A stretch of DNA of 64,000 nucleotides from Chloroflexota bacterium (lineage in GTDB: Bacteria; Chloroflexota; Dehalococcoidia; Lucifugimonadales; Lucifugimonadaceae): the NCBI GenBank assembly GCA_002717385.1, contig PBDR01000030.1, positions 1 to 64,000 of the forward strand, in the 5' to 3' direction. Both the position numbers and the translations under genes were made by a program. Every line of letters starts with the position of its first letter. Within the stretch, counting starts at the first letter, position 1. This document shows positions 43,815 through 52,945 of the stretch, one piece after another. A model generated the notes under the pieces. It ran no database searches. It was not told the origin of the DNA and saw only the letters and a program-made list of their open reading frames with translations.

Positions 43815-44792
43815 ATGACTAATTACTGGGAAAATCGAAATGTACTTGTAACTGGATGTACTGGCTTTCTGGGTTCATGGCTTTGCGAAGAATTAATAAA
43901 TGCAAAAGCTAATGTTGTAGGAATCATCCGTGACTGGGTTCCAAAGTCTCGATTGCTATCTGAAAATATGACATCTTCTATGACCAGTGTGCGTGCTCCG
44001 ATAGAAGACTTATCCGCTATCGAAAGAACCATCAATGAATACGAAATCGAAACTGTTTTTCATTTAGCCGCCCAGACTATTGTCGGTACTGCAAATCGCG
44101 ATCCAGTCGGAACTTTCGAAACAAACATAAAAGGAACATGGAATCTATTAGAAGCATGCCGCCGAATAGGTTCTGTAAAAAATATCGTAGTAGCTTCAAG
44201 TGATAAAGCGTATGGCATTCAGGAAAATCTCCCCTATGACGAAACAATGAATCTTAATGGCAATTTTCCTTATGACGTATCGAAGGCTTGTACGGATTTA
44301 CTCGCTCAATCGTATTATGCCTCATTCGAACTTCCAGTTTGCATTACTCGATGTGCAAATTTTTATGGAGGAGGGGATCTGAATTTCAATAGGTTGGTAC
44401 CTGGAACAATTATGTCCTTGCTTCGTGGAGAAAATCCTATTATACGCTCAGATGGAAGCTATATTCGAGATTATCTTTATATTAAAGATGCAGCTAGAGC
44501 ATGCATGAAACTTGCTGAAAAAATGGAAACATCTGAGATTAAAGGTGAGGCCTTTAACATTAGTAGTGAAGTCCGATGTAGAGCTGATGAATTAGTTCAT
44601 CACATCACTACAATTATGGGATTAGAAAATCTACAACCAATAATTCAAAATCAAGCTAGTAGAGAAATACCTCATCAATATCTATCATCTAAAAAATCAA
44701 TGGATTTATTGGAATGGAAACCTGCATACTCTCTTGAACAAGGCCTTATCGAGACAATCTATTGGTACGAAAAATTCTATAAGGAGAATTAG
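43815..44792 (+). CDS. rfbG: CDP-glucose 4,6-dehydratase-like enzyme
   Basis: A 325-residue extended SDR expected to form CDP-4-keto-6-deoxyglucose. VLVTGCTGFLGSWLCEEL binds NAD, VFHLAAQTIVGTANRDP follows, and the active site is SSDKAYG with FPYDVSKACTDLLAQ. RCANFYGGGDLNFNRLVPG is conserved in RfbG and GDP-mannose dehydratases. The immediately preceding rfbF favours CDP-glucose as substrate. No RfbH-type dehydrase for 3-deoxygenation is found in the window. Confidence 0.88.
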   Translation: MTNYWENRNVLVTGCTGFLGSWLCEELINAKANVVGIIRDWVPKSRLLSENMTSSMTSVRAPIEDLSAIERTINEYEIETVFHLAAQTIVGTANRDPVGTFETNIKGTWNLLEACRRIGSVKNIVVASSDKAYGIQENLPYDETMNLNGNFPYDVSKACTDLLAQSYYASFELPVCITRCANFYGGGDLNFNRLVPGTIMSLLRGENPIIRSDGSYIRDYLYIKDAARACMKLAEKMETSEIKGEAFNISSEVRCRADELVHHITTIMGLENLQPIIQNQASREIPHQYLSSKKSMDLLEWKPAYSLEQGLIETIYWYEKFYKEN

Positions 44793-44796
44793 CAAC

Positions 44797-45246
44797 ATGA
44801 TTGAAGGCGTAATCATTACACCTTTAAGGCGTATCCCCGATGAAAGGGGAATGGTGATGCATATGATGAGAAAAACCGATCATCATTTTTCAGAATTTGG
44901 TGAAATCTATTTCTCCACAATATATCCTGGTGTAGTAAAGGGTTGGCATTTACACAAAAAAATGGTTCTGAATTATGCAGTAGTTCACGGGATGATTAAA
45001 CTTGTCTTATATGACGATCGTGAAAATTCTCCAACAAAAAATGAAGTCCAGGAAATATTCTTAGGTGAAGAAAATTATTCTTTGGTTACTATTCCTGCAA
45101 ATGTATGGAACGGTTTCAAAGGAATTGGAACAAAAGATTCTATTGTGGCAAATTGTTCAACTATCCCCCACGACCCAGAAGAAATTGTTCGCATGGATCC
45201 CTTTGAAAATAATATCCCCTACAATTGGAACCTCAAGAACGGATGA
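44797..45246 (+). CDS. RmlC-like sugar 3,5-epimerase (cupin)
   Basis: A 149-residue cupin of the dTDP-4-dehydrorhamnose 3,5-epimerase family. RGMVMHMMRKTDHHFSEFG and VVKGWHLHKKM carry the catalytic-histidine region, and IPANVWNGFKGIG is the usual second half. AAGGAG lies before the ATG at 44797; earlier in-frame codons lie inside rfbG and are rejected. In this context it may epimerise CDP-4-keto-6-deoxyglucose rather than a dTDP sugar. Confidence 0.88.
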   Translation: MIEGVIITPLRRIPDERGMVMHMMRKTDHHFSEFGEIYFSTIYPGVVKGWHLHKKMVLNYAVVHGMIKLVLYDDRENSPTKNEVQEIFLGEENYSLVTIPANVWNGFKGIGTKDSIVANCSTIPHDPEEIVRMDPFENNIPYNWNLKNG

Positions 45247-45252
45247 AATGAC

Positions 45253-46227
45253 TTGTCAGCGAATCACTCGAAAACGATATTAATAACTGGAGGGCTCGGG
45301 TACCTGGGGGGAAGAATCGCAAATTACATAACTGAAAATGAATCAGAGTACCTACTAAAAATCTCCACCACAAGATCAATCATTAATCAACCAGAATGGT
45401 TGTCAAACGCAGAAATAATCCCCCTAGAGCTTAGTAATGTCGATAAAATAACGAGTTCTCTAGCAGATGTAGAAATTGTAATACATCTGGCAGCAATTAA
45501 TGAAATTGTTTCTGTTGAAAACCCTGAACTCGCTTTTCAGGTTAATACAATAGGAACATATAACTTACTAGAAGGTTGTAGGCGTGCAGGAGTAAAAAAA
45601 TTTATTTATCTATCAACCATTCATGTATACGGTCCTAATGATGGTGAACCTATCACTGAATCATCGATTACAAAACCCATACACCCCTACGCAATAACAC
45701 ATAGAGCAGCCGAAGATATCGTAAACTGGTATCATAATTCGTATGGATTAGAATCACTCGTATTAAGGCTTTCTAATGGCTTTGGGTATCCAATGGATCC
45801 TGATGTAGACAGATGGAGTCTTGTATTCAACGATTTTTGTTATCAGGCAATTAATGATCGTAAAATTCAATTACAGTCAAGTGGCAAACAACACAGGGAC
45901 TTTATAACTATACACGACATATGCAGAGCAATCGCACATTTCCTAAAGTTACATTCTGAGAAATGGGATAATGGGATTTTTAACTTAGGAGGCGAAAACT
46001 CAATGTCAATAATTGATGCAGCTGAACTAGTAAGTAAAGAATATAGCAAACAGTATGGAACTCTTTTAACCATTACAACGGTAAGTGATCAAGGAAAAAC
46101 ATTTCCTAAACCTGTGGTATTTGATATCAGTAAATTGAAGAAAACCGGGTTTACATTACGTAACGATATATCTAATGAAATCCAACAAACTTTTAAAATA
46201 GCAGAATTACGTAAGCAAAATTTTTAG
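45253..46227 (+). CDS. NAD-dependent epimerase/reductase with Y-x3-H active site
   Basis: A 324-residue extended SDR. ILITGGLGYLGGRIANYI binds NAD and VIHLAAINEIVSVEN follows. Where the family has Y-x3-K it reads YAITHRAAED, so the catalytic lysine is replaced by histidine. LRLSNGFGYPMDPDVDRW and DFITIHDICRAI form the substrate domain. The only usable start is TTG at 45253, because the previous stop closes the frame nine bases earlier. It may reduce or epimerise the product of the CDP-sugar branch, or be catalytically altered. Confidence 0.83.
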   Translation: MSANHSKTILITGGLGYLGGRIANYITENESEYLLKISTTRSIINQPEWLSNAEIIPLELSNVDKITSSLADVEIVIHLAAINEIVSVENPELAFQVNTIGTYNLLEGCRRAGVKKFIYLSTIHVYGPNDGEPITESSITKPIHPYAITHRAAEDIVNWYHNSYGLESLVLRLSNGFGYPMDPDVDRWSLVFNDFCYQAINDRKIQLQSSGKQHRDFITIHDICRAIAHFLKLHSEKWDNGIFNLGGENSMSIIDAAELVSKEYSKQYGTLLTITTVSDQGKTFPKPVVFDISKLKKTGFTLRNDISNEIQQTFKIAELRKQNF

Positions 46228-46260
46228 CATTCTGATGAAATAAAGAAATAGTTGATTTTA

Positions 46261-47619
46261 TCAGATTCCCAAGCCGTAATATTCAAATCCACTTTCAGTA
46301 ACAAAATCTCGATCAAGCATATTTCTTCCATCAAAAATTATTGGTGTTTTCATTACTTGAAATAATTTAGACAGATCTTGTTCTTTAAATTGAGGCCAGT
46401 CAGTCAAAATCAAAACACCATTAGAATCCACAGCTGCGTCTATTGGATCACTTGCAAACGAAATTAATTCAGAAGTTCCTATCTGGTTCTTGAATACCGG
46501 CATTGCTAAAGGATCATATAATCGTAATTTCGCATATTCTTCTATCAATTTATTAATTATGTTAATGGCAGGAGAATTTCGAATTTCATCTGTATTAGGT
46601 TTAAACGCCAAACCCCATACAGCAAAACTCATGTCTTTAAGATTTGGTAATGTGTCTTTTATTTGAGATAGATAAACGGTAACTCTGTTATCATTAACTT
46701 TTTGAACCTCTTCCAATATGGAAAAATTAACTCCATTGGTTTTTCCAGAATCAATAAATGAATTCAAATCTTTTGGAAGACACTCCCCTCCATAACCGAT
46801 TCCTGCCTTCAAAAAGTCAGTGCCAATTCTTGGATCAGCCCCTATTGATCTAGATACAGAATCTATATTAGCACCAACTTTTAAGCATAAATCTGAAACC
46901 ATATTTATAAATGAAAGTTTAGTAGCCAAAAAGGAATTAGCAGCATTTTTCGATATTTCAGCGGAACGTGTATCTGTAAAAATCATTAAATCTTGTTCTT
47001 CTTTTCCGATCTTTTGAAATAAAGGCATGTATAAATTAATTATTGTTTCCTTTAAACTCATATCATCTAACCCTACAACAATTCTTTGCGGATTAAAGAA
47101 ATCTTCTATGGCTTTCCCTTCCCGCAAAAATTCAGGTATAACCACAACATCTACAAATTTATCAGCAGATTGAACTTCTTCATTTTCCTTTGGTTGGGAA
47201 AGGATAATGCGAATTTTTTCAGCAGTATTTACGGGGGTTGTACTTTTTTGAATAACAATCTTATAACTTTTTATACTATCTCTTAATTGATATGCTAAAT
47301 TTTCAATTTGTGAAATATCAGCAGAACCATCCTTGTATTCAGGGGTAGCAACACAAATAAACAATATATCTGCTTGATTGACCGCCCAGTTAGAATCTGA
47401 ACTAACAACGAACTTGTCTGATTTCAGATGTTTTTTCAGTAAAGAATCCACTCCATCTTCAAAAAAAGGCACATGTCCTTTAGTTAGAGATTCTACCTTA
47501 CTCCTATCAGAGTCTACACCAATAACATTCCATCCTAAATCTGCAAATCCCAAGGCTGTTGGCAGCCCCACATGGCCTAATCCAAATACGGCAAGCGTCA
47601 TATTGGTTTTATGATTCAT
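46261..47619 (-). CDS. UDP-glucose 6-dehydrogenase family protein
   Basis: A nucleotide-sugar dehydrogenase that oxidises C6 to a uronate using two NAD+, about 452 residues. LAVFGLGHVGLPTALGFADL is the NAD motif. The catalytic cysteine is in GIGYGGECLPKDLNSF, and WGLAFKPNTDEIRNSPA lies in the C-terminal domain. An ATG at 47619 is chosen for the GGGA eight bases upstream; ATGs five codons earlier or six later are possible. It is on the minus strand with the Rieske protein. The substrate may be UDP-glucose or a related UDP-sugar. Confidence 0.9.
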   Translation of the reverse strand: MNHKTNMTLAVFGLGHVGLPTALGFADLGWNVIGVDSDRSKVESLTKGHVPFFEDGVDSLLKKHLKSDKFVVSSDSNWAVNQADILFICVATPEYKDGSADISQIENLAYQLRDSIKSYKIVIQKSTTPVNTAEKIRIILSQPKENEEVQSADKFVDVVVIPEFLREGKAIEDFFNPQRIVVGLDDMSLKETIINLYMPLFQKIGKEEQDLMIFTDTRSAEISKNAANSFLATKLSFINMVSDLCLKVGANIDSVSRSIGADPRIGTDFLKAGIGYGGECLPKDLNSFIDSGKTNGVNFSILEEVQKVNDNRVTVYLSQIKDTLPNLKDMSFAVWGLAFKPNTDEIRNSPAINIINKLIEEYAKLRLYDPLAMPVFKNQIGTSELISFASDPIDAAVDSNGVLILTDWPQFKEQDLSKLFQVMKTPIIFDGRNMLDRDFVTESGFEYYGLGI

Positions 47620-47707
47620 ATTTATTAATCCCATATAGCCATTAATAAACTATCTTTAGAAATTCAATAACCCCGAGCTAAATAATTATCATCTAGAAAA
47701 AAAGCAC

Positions 47708-49270
47708 CTAAGCATCAGGTTCTAATATCACAGCATTAATAGTTTCATTACTAGAAATACATATCCCATCCGTCCAAAGATCATATTCCCATCTATGTCT
47801 TGGACAAATCAAAAACCTCTCTTCTCTGATTTCGCCTTCACTAAGATCTGAACCTTGATGAGGACAATATTTGTCCACAGAATAAAGATTACCACCTGCT
47901 TCTACAACTATGCGATCAGTTCTTTGTTCAAGACCTAATAAATAGTTACACAAATGGTTTACATCTTCAACCTCCATTACTACAAAACCAATAACTAGCG
48001 TTTGATAAACATCAGGTTTTCTATTCATTATTTCCCTAAAGGTTAGCATCATATCTTCCCAAGTTATTCTTCCTGAAACTGCACGAGATAATTGCCAGCC
48101 AGGTACTTTTATCGAATAATAATTTTCATCATAAATCTCTTCAGTCTTTTCTATTTTCTTTGAGAAAAAATCAATTCGAATCCAATCATTTTCAATTTCT
48201 GTAGTTCCAAGATAAAGTGGTCTTGTAATTCGATGATTTAGACTAAAATTCTCAATTTTAGCTTCAAGTATTTGAATAAGGTCAGAAAAAAGCTTGTCTG
48301 GATCTGTAGGAAAATTTTCTTTTTGAAAACGATTGAAATACTCTGCATATTCCTTTGAATATTTATACACATAGTCTTGGAACGATTCGATTCTTTGGCG
48401 TAGATCTAAATCCTTTTTAAAGACTCCAGATTTAACATTAAGCATTTCACCGGGAAGCAATTCATCACATTGGATATTGTCATCTTTAGGATATCGATTC
48501 AAGTATTCCAAAAACTCTGGAGCCCTCGGGAAAGGACTGTCTTCCTGAAAATTGATACCCATAAGATTAGAATCAAGGAAAACCGGAGGTCCTGCAGCCG
48601 CAAGATAATATTGTGGATTTACCTTTGCAATTACTCGAGCAACGTTAGTAAATTTAGAAAATTTTTTACTTCTAGAAATTCTCCTATATTCCTTTTCGTC
48701 ATACTGATAACAAACAGGGTGCCAACTGGCACCTGAAAATTGGCAAGAAAAAACATCAGGTCTGCCCCAACGATCAAGAATCCAAGGTATGCGATCATAT
48801 AACTTGCAATCGTTTATATTTAAAAATGAGCTTTTATCAGATTCAAGTAAGATTCCTGAATCTCTGTTCAGCTCCTGATCATCAACAAAAATAGTTACAG
48901 TGCAACCTTCCAGTGAAATAGATTTGCCATCCTCAAATAGAATGAGGGACTTTGAATTAAAATTTTGTATCCTATCCAATAACTCCGTTCTTCTATATTT
49001 AGGTATAAGAAAAGTTATTTGACTAGTGTCAATATTATTTAAAGTAAACTCATCGAAATGGTCTTTATGCTCATGACTAATGTACAGATAAAATTCTTTG
49101 TCTCTAACTGCAAGTCGATCCTGAACTTCAGAAAGCATATGATGATTTCGCGGGTACTGAAACCAGGAAGAATCAAAGGCACCGAATGGTGATAACCAAG
49201 GGTCCATAATCACTACTGACTTTTCAAGTTCAACCATAAATCCTGCATGACCAAGGGATGTAATTTGCAT
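47708..49270 (-). CDS. MBL-fold/Rieske protein related to CMP-Neu5Ac hydroxylase
   Basis: A 520-residue protein. The N-terminal UlaG-like metallo-beta-lactamase domain has ITSLGHAGFMVEL, VIMDPWLSP and HEHKDH (residues 66-71). QFSGASWHP and NPQYYLAAAG follow. A middle segment carries NRKPDVYQTLVIGFVVMEVE. A C-terminal Rieske domain has CPH at 469-471 and CPRH at 489-492, the [2Fe-2S] ligands, then RWEYDL. These blocks match vertebrate CMAH in order, except that CMAH has its Rieske domain first. CMAH hydroxylates the N-acetyl group of CMP-sialic acid. GGAG supports this ATG over one four codons upstream. The substrate here is inferred only. Confidence 0.75.
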   Translation of the reverse strand: MQITSLGHAGFMVELEKSVVIMDPWLSPFGAFDSSWFQYPRNHHMLSEVQDRLAVRDKEFYLYISHEHKDHFDEFTLNNIDTSQITFLIPKYRRTELLDRIQNFNSKSLILFEDGKSISLEGCTVTIFVDDQELNRDSGILLESDKSSFLNINDCKLYDRIPWILDRWGRPDVFSCQFSGASWHPVCYQYDEKEYRRISRSKKFSKFTNVARVIAKVNPQYYLAAAGPPVFLDSNLMGINFQEDSPFPRAPEFLEYLNRYPKDDNIQCDELLPGEMLNVKSGVFKKDLDLRQRIESFQDYVYKYSKEYAEYFNRFQKENFPTDPDKLFSDLIQILEAKIENFSLNHRITRPLYLGTTEIENDWIRIDFFSKKIEKTEEIYDENYYSIKVPGWQLSRAVSGRITWEDMMLTFREIMNRKPDVYQTLVIGFVVMEVEDVNHLCNYLLGLEQRTDRIVVEAGGNLYSVDKYCPHQGSDLSEGEIREERFLICPRHRWEYDLWTDGICISSNETINAVILEPDA

Positions 49271-49313
49271 TAAATACTCCATAAACTATTATATCTAGTA
49301 TGTGCTTTACTGT

Positions 49314-50309
49314 ATGTTAATTTCAACAAAAGATGAAATTATAGAAAGTATTTTATTGAAAACAAGCAATGAAACTCAGCTAAATAATTCTTACGTTCGT
49401 TTTTTTAGCGTAATAATTCCAGCTTTTAATGCTGAAAAATTTATTTATTCTTGTATAGAAAGCGTACTCAATCAAACATTTCAAGATTTCGAATTAATTA
49501 TTTGTGACAATGCATCTACAGATGGGACAAGTCAAATAATTAAACAGTTCGCAGGACAAATTAAAATAATAACGCTATCAGAAAATATTGGCCCTGCAGG
49601 AGGAAGAAATGCTGGAATTGAAGCATCATCTGGACATTATGTTGCTTTACTAGATGCTGACGATGTTTGGGAGCCTGAAAAATTAGATAAATATTACAAA
49701 TTGATAAAAAAGACAGGAACAAATTTTGTATTTTCAAAATTTTCTGTTTTTTCGGATGACACTTACAAAGGAATGAGTGTGTCTCCAAGGAAAAAAACAA
49801 CCACTTTCCCAATTAAAGACCCATTATTGCTTGTCAAAAATTATGTCCCGTGCTCTTCAGTCACTATAAATCGCGAAATTATAAGTAGTAGACCATTCAA
49901 TGAAGAGGTTAATATTCGAACAACAGAAGATCATTTGTTATGGATCCAATTAAATCAAAATCATACTTTTAGTTATATTGATGAACCTTTAACAAAATAT
50001 CGAATTCATTCAGAACAAAGTACAAATTCTGTTAGAACTCATGCTAGGTACTTTAGATATTTACAAATAGTTGAGGATACGAACCTATTCGAACCTTGGT
50101 ATATAGGATACTGTTGGAAGGTAATAAATGTGCAGCTTACTATTCAAAATCGTCAGTGGATTAAAGTTATTCCAGCACTTTTAAAATTTTTGCTAATATC
50201 AATTAATCCAAGATTTCAAAAAGTATCCTTTGAGCTCATTACAATGACAATACGACGAGGTCTACAAAGTTTGAAAACAATTTCAAAAATAACAAGTTCT
50301 AGTAAATAG
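49314..50309 (+). CDS. Family 2 glycosyltransferase
   Basis: A 331-residue GT-A enzyme. VIIPAFNAEKFIYSCIESV and LIICDNASTDGT bind the nucleotide, and ALLDADDVWEPEKL carries the DxD metal site. NIGPAGGRNAGIEASSG is conserved. A GTG at 49302 would add four residues. The start region is divergent from the Rieske-protein gene with only about 40 bases between. No membrane segment is clear. The sugar transferred is unknown. Confidence 0.88.
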   Translation: MLISTKDEIIESILLKTSNETQLNNSYVRFFSVIIPAFNAEKFIYSCIESVLNQTFQDFELIICDNASTDGTSQIIKQFAGQIKIITLSENIGPAGGRNAGIEASSGHYVALLDADDVWEPEKLDKYYKLIKKTGTNFVFSKFSVFSDDTYKGMSVSPRKKTTTFPIKDPLLLVKNYVPCSSVTINREIISSRPFNEEVNIRTTEDHLLWIQLNQNHTFSYIDEPLTKYRIHSEQSTNSVRTHARYFRYLQIVEDTNLFEPWYIGYCWKVINVQLTIQNRQWIKVIPALLKFLLISINPRFQKVSFELITMTIRRGLQSLKTISKITSSSK

Positions 50310-50316
50310 CATAATC

Positions 50317-51765
50317 ATGGAATTCGTGAAACTTTTTCAACCATTCTTGATTGCATCAGCTTTAGGATCTTTAGGGCTTCTGACTCTTATGCATATTGCT
50401 GAAAAACCAATTCGAGGTTTATTGTTTTTTCTTATTGCCTTTTATCTTTTCCCAACTAGCTTAGGTTTAACTTCACTCTCATGGTGGATATATATTGCAA
50501 TATTATTCATCACTTTAGTTGGAGCATATACAAGAGAATTAACGTTTCCACTAAAAGACAGGAGATTTCCTAGAATCGCTCTTTCGTCACTAATCATTAT
50601 TTTTCTTTTTATCACTTCAATTATCATCTCTAGCTGGAATCAGCTTGGGGATCCGATATTTTGGTCGCTGTCAAAAGACGCAGAAGCATTTGTAGCAAGA
50701 TCATATTATTTTGCATTCATAACAGGATTTATGATTATTTTTACAGTACCAATAATTTTACGTACTGAAGAACAATTCAATGTATTCATGAAGTTATTTT
50801 TTATTCTCGGATTAATAATAGCTATTTGGGGAATATCAGAACAAATTGCAGGAATCGAATTTTTTGCTGATTTACGAGGTGGCTTAGTTTCACAGCCAAT
50901 ACGACTTAGCACATTGCCCAATGGAAGTGCTACTTCATGTGCAATTTTTTTACTGGTTCCAGGATTAATTGGTGCATATAAATTAGTCTATGACAAAGAA
51001 TCACGATCATTTTTATTAACTTTTACAACTCTTATAATACTTACTGCTCTTGTATGGACATTTGCAAGAGCGGCTTTCATTGGAGCCTTTATGTCCTTAG
51101 GGATATTAGCTCTTGTAGCTCCAATATCAATAAGACTAAAAACAATATTTATGATGATTGGAATAATAGCAATAATTATGGTTTATTTGTTAGGATTCCG
51201 ATTTCCAACAAGCAATGACACATTATTAGCCAATCCTTATCTGTCATGGATGCTTGTCGATACTGATATAGAACGCAGAGAAGATACAACTTTCAACCCA
51301 ATAGACGCCACTGATCTTTATGGAAGATTAGGACGATGGGAACTTGCTTTGGCAACAATGAACGATAGCCCAATTATAGGATTTGGTTTGGGAACAAATG
51401 TTCGAGAAGTAAATATTCGTCGATCAATCGGAATAGCAGGTGGTATCGGTAGTATGTTCAGTAGTAATCACAATTCATACATAGACATTGGTATAGATTT
51501 GGGAATAGTTGGAATTTCAATCCTATGGTTAATGATATTATGGACTTTTAAAAATTTTATAACTGCCTTTTCGGAAGCCAAGAAAAATAATTTTACTTCT
51601 CTCAAGTTTAACTCAATGATTTTATCTTTAATTTTGCCAGCAATTATCGTTACTTATTCTTTTAATAGTGATCGTGGAGTTCCTTTCATATTTTTGGCCT
51701 TTGCTCTGTCAATATCACTTCTTAACATCACAAAAGAGAACAGTTTAAACAATGCTCAATTATAA
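50317..51765 (+). CDS. O-antigen polymerase/ligase-type membrane protein (Wzy/WaaL-like)
   Basis: A 482-residue multi-spanning membrane protein with about 11-12 hydrophobic segments. The large external loop region contains GRLGRWELALATM, GFGLGTNVREV and the SNHNSYIDIGIDLGIVG block, which matches the Wzy_C/O-antigen-ligase H-N-x-Y pattern. WTFARAAFIGAFMSLG is also typical. It would join lipid-linked repeat units into polymer outside the membrane. It is followed by a GT4 gene and is near the Wzz-type gene. Confidence 0.85.
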   Translation: MEFVKLFQPFLIASALGSLGLLTLMHIAEKPIRGLLFFLIAFYLFPTSLGLTSLSWWIYIAILFITLVGAYTRELTFPLKDRRFPRIALSSLIIIFLFITSIIISSWNQLGDPIFWSLSKDAEAFVARSYYFAFITGFMIIFTVPIILRTEEQFNVFMKLFFILGLIIAIWGISEQIAGIEFFADLRGGLVSQPIRLSTLPNGSATSCAIFLLVPGLIGAYKLVYDKESRSFLLTFTTLIILTALVWTFARAAFIGAFMSLGILALVAPISIRLKTIFMMIGIIAIIMVYLLGFRFPTSNDTLLANPYLSWMLVDTDIERREDTTFNPIDATDLYGRLGRWELALATMNDSPIIGFGLGTNVREVNIRRSIGIAGGIGSMFSSNHNSYIDIGIDLGIVGISILWLMILWTFKNFITAFSEAKKNNFTSLKFNSMILSLILPAIIVTYSFNSDRGVPFIFLAFALSISLLNITKENSLNNAQL

Positions 51766-51819
51766 AGCAGAAATAACATATACTAATATGGGTCAAAATC
51801 ACTAAATGGAACCATTATT

Positions 51820-52941
51820 ATGAAAATTTTATACGTTACAACTGGAGGAGCTCCGAAGGATCAGGATTTCCTAAAAGGAATATTGGATTCCGGACATGAA
51901 TTACATTATGTAACTATGCGTAAAATTGGGTTAGATTTTTCACTGGAAAGAGCACACAATTATTGCTTGGATGATGAAATTGTTCGAGAAGATTCATGGA
52001 TAAAAACAACAATATTCAAACATTTGCTTACATTTCTTAAATTTCGAAAATTAGTTAAAACAATCCAACCCGATATCATTCACGCTGGGGTTGTACAAGG
52101 TCCCGGATTAATGGCTGTCGCTTCAGGTTTTAAACATATATTACTTATGCCATGGGGTTCAGATATTCTTATACATCCTAAACGAAGCCTACTATTTCGA
52201 TTGATCACAAGCTTCGTGCTAAAAAAAGCAGCGTTGATTACATGTGATGCTGAAACCGTAAAAAACGAAATTATTAATATTGCAAAAATTCCAGAGGAAC
52301 GAATCAAGGTAATCCCATGGGGTGTTAATATAGAAAATTTCAAGGAAAATCAAGACAATCGTATTGCTGTACGTAATGAACTTGGATTAACGAATCAAAA
52401 CTTGGTGCTTATAATGACGCGTTGGTTCCGACCAGTGTATGCAATCGAAGATTTTTTATCCGCACTACCTGAAATCATTCACAATAATCCCAAAGTTATA
52501 GCTATATTGGCTGGTTCAGGTCCATTGGAAAATTATCTTCGCCAACTGACAATAGAACTTGAGATCGATAAAAATGTTATTTTTCTTGGATCAATAACTA
52601 ACGCAAATTTACCTAGGTATTTAAATGCAGCTGACTTATATGTAAGCACCTCACTAAGTGATGGAACATCTATATCTCTTCTTGAAGCTATGTCCTGTGA
52701 ATTGCCTGTAATCGTCACTGATATTAAAGCGAACACTGAGTGGATAGAAGACAATATAAACGGATATATCGCTCCACCAGGAAATCCAAAATTATTATCA
52801 AGTAAAATCACTTTGGCAATAAACAATGAGTTAGCATGGAAAGAAATGGGGAAAAGCAATCGTTTATTGGTTATAAATAAAGCAAATTGGAAAAACAATT
52901 TTGATGAAATTGAATCCTTATACCATCAAATAAAACAATAA
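51820..52941 (+). CDS. Family 4 glycosyltransferase
   Basis: A 373-residue retaining GT-B enzyme. The N-terminal domain includes PDIIHAGVVQGPG and LLMPWGSDILIHP. The C-terminal donor domain has VIPWGVNIENF, LIMTRWFRPVYAIED and the E-x7-E block STSLSDGTSISLLEAMSCELPVI split across about residues 275-300. No membrane segments. It converges with the minus-strand GT-C-like gene, with four bases between the stops. Confidence 0.92.
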   Translation: MKILYVTTGGAPKDQDFLKGILDSGHELHYVTMRKIGLDFSLERAHNYCLDDEIVREDSWIKTTIFKHLLTFLKFRKLVKTIQPDIIHAGVVQGPGLMAVASGFKHILLMPWGSDILIHPKRSLLFRLITSFVLKKAALITCDAETVKNEIINIAKIPEERIKVIPWGVNIENFKENQDNRIAVRNELGLTNQNLVLIMTRWFRPVYAIEDFLSALPEIIHNNPKVIAILAGSGPLENYLRQLTIELEIDKNVIFLGSITNANLPRYLNAADLYVSTSLSDGTSISLLEAMSCELPVIVTDIKANTEWIEDNINGYIAPPGNPKLLSSKITLAINNELAWKEMGKSNRLLVINKANWKNNFDEIESLYHQIKQ

Positions 52942-52945
52942 CTTA

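Noticed and set aside
46228-46260. Possible terminator between the convergent epimerase and UDP-glucose dehydrogenase genes
   Set aside because: Only a six-base AT-rich stem could be formed, with no clear T run.
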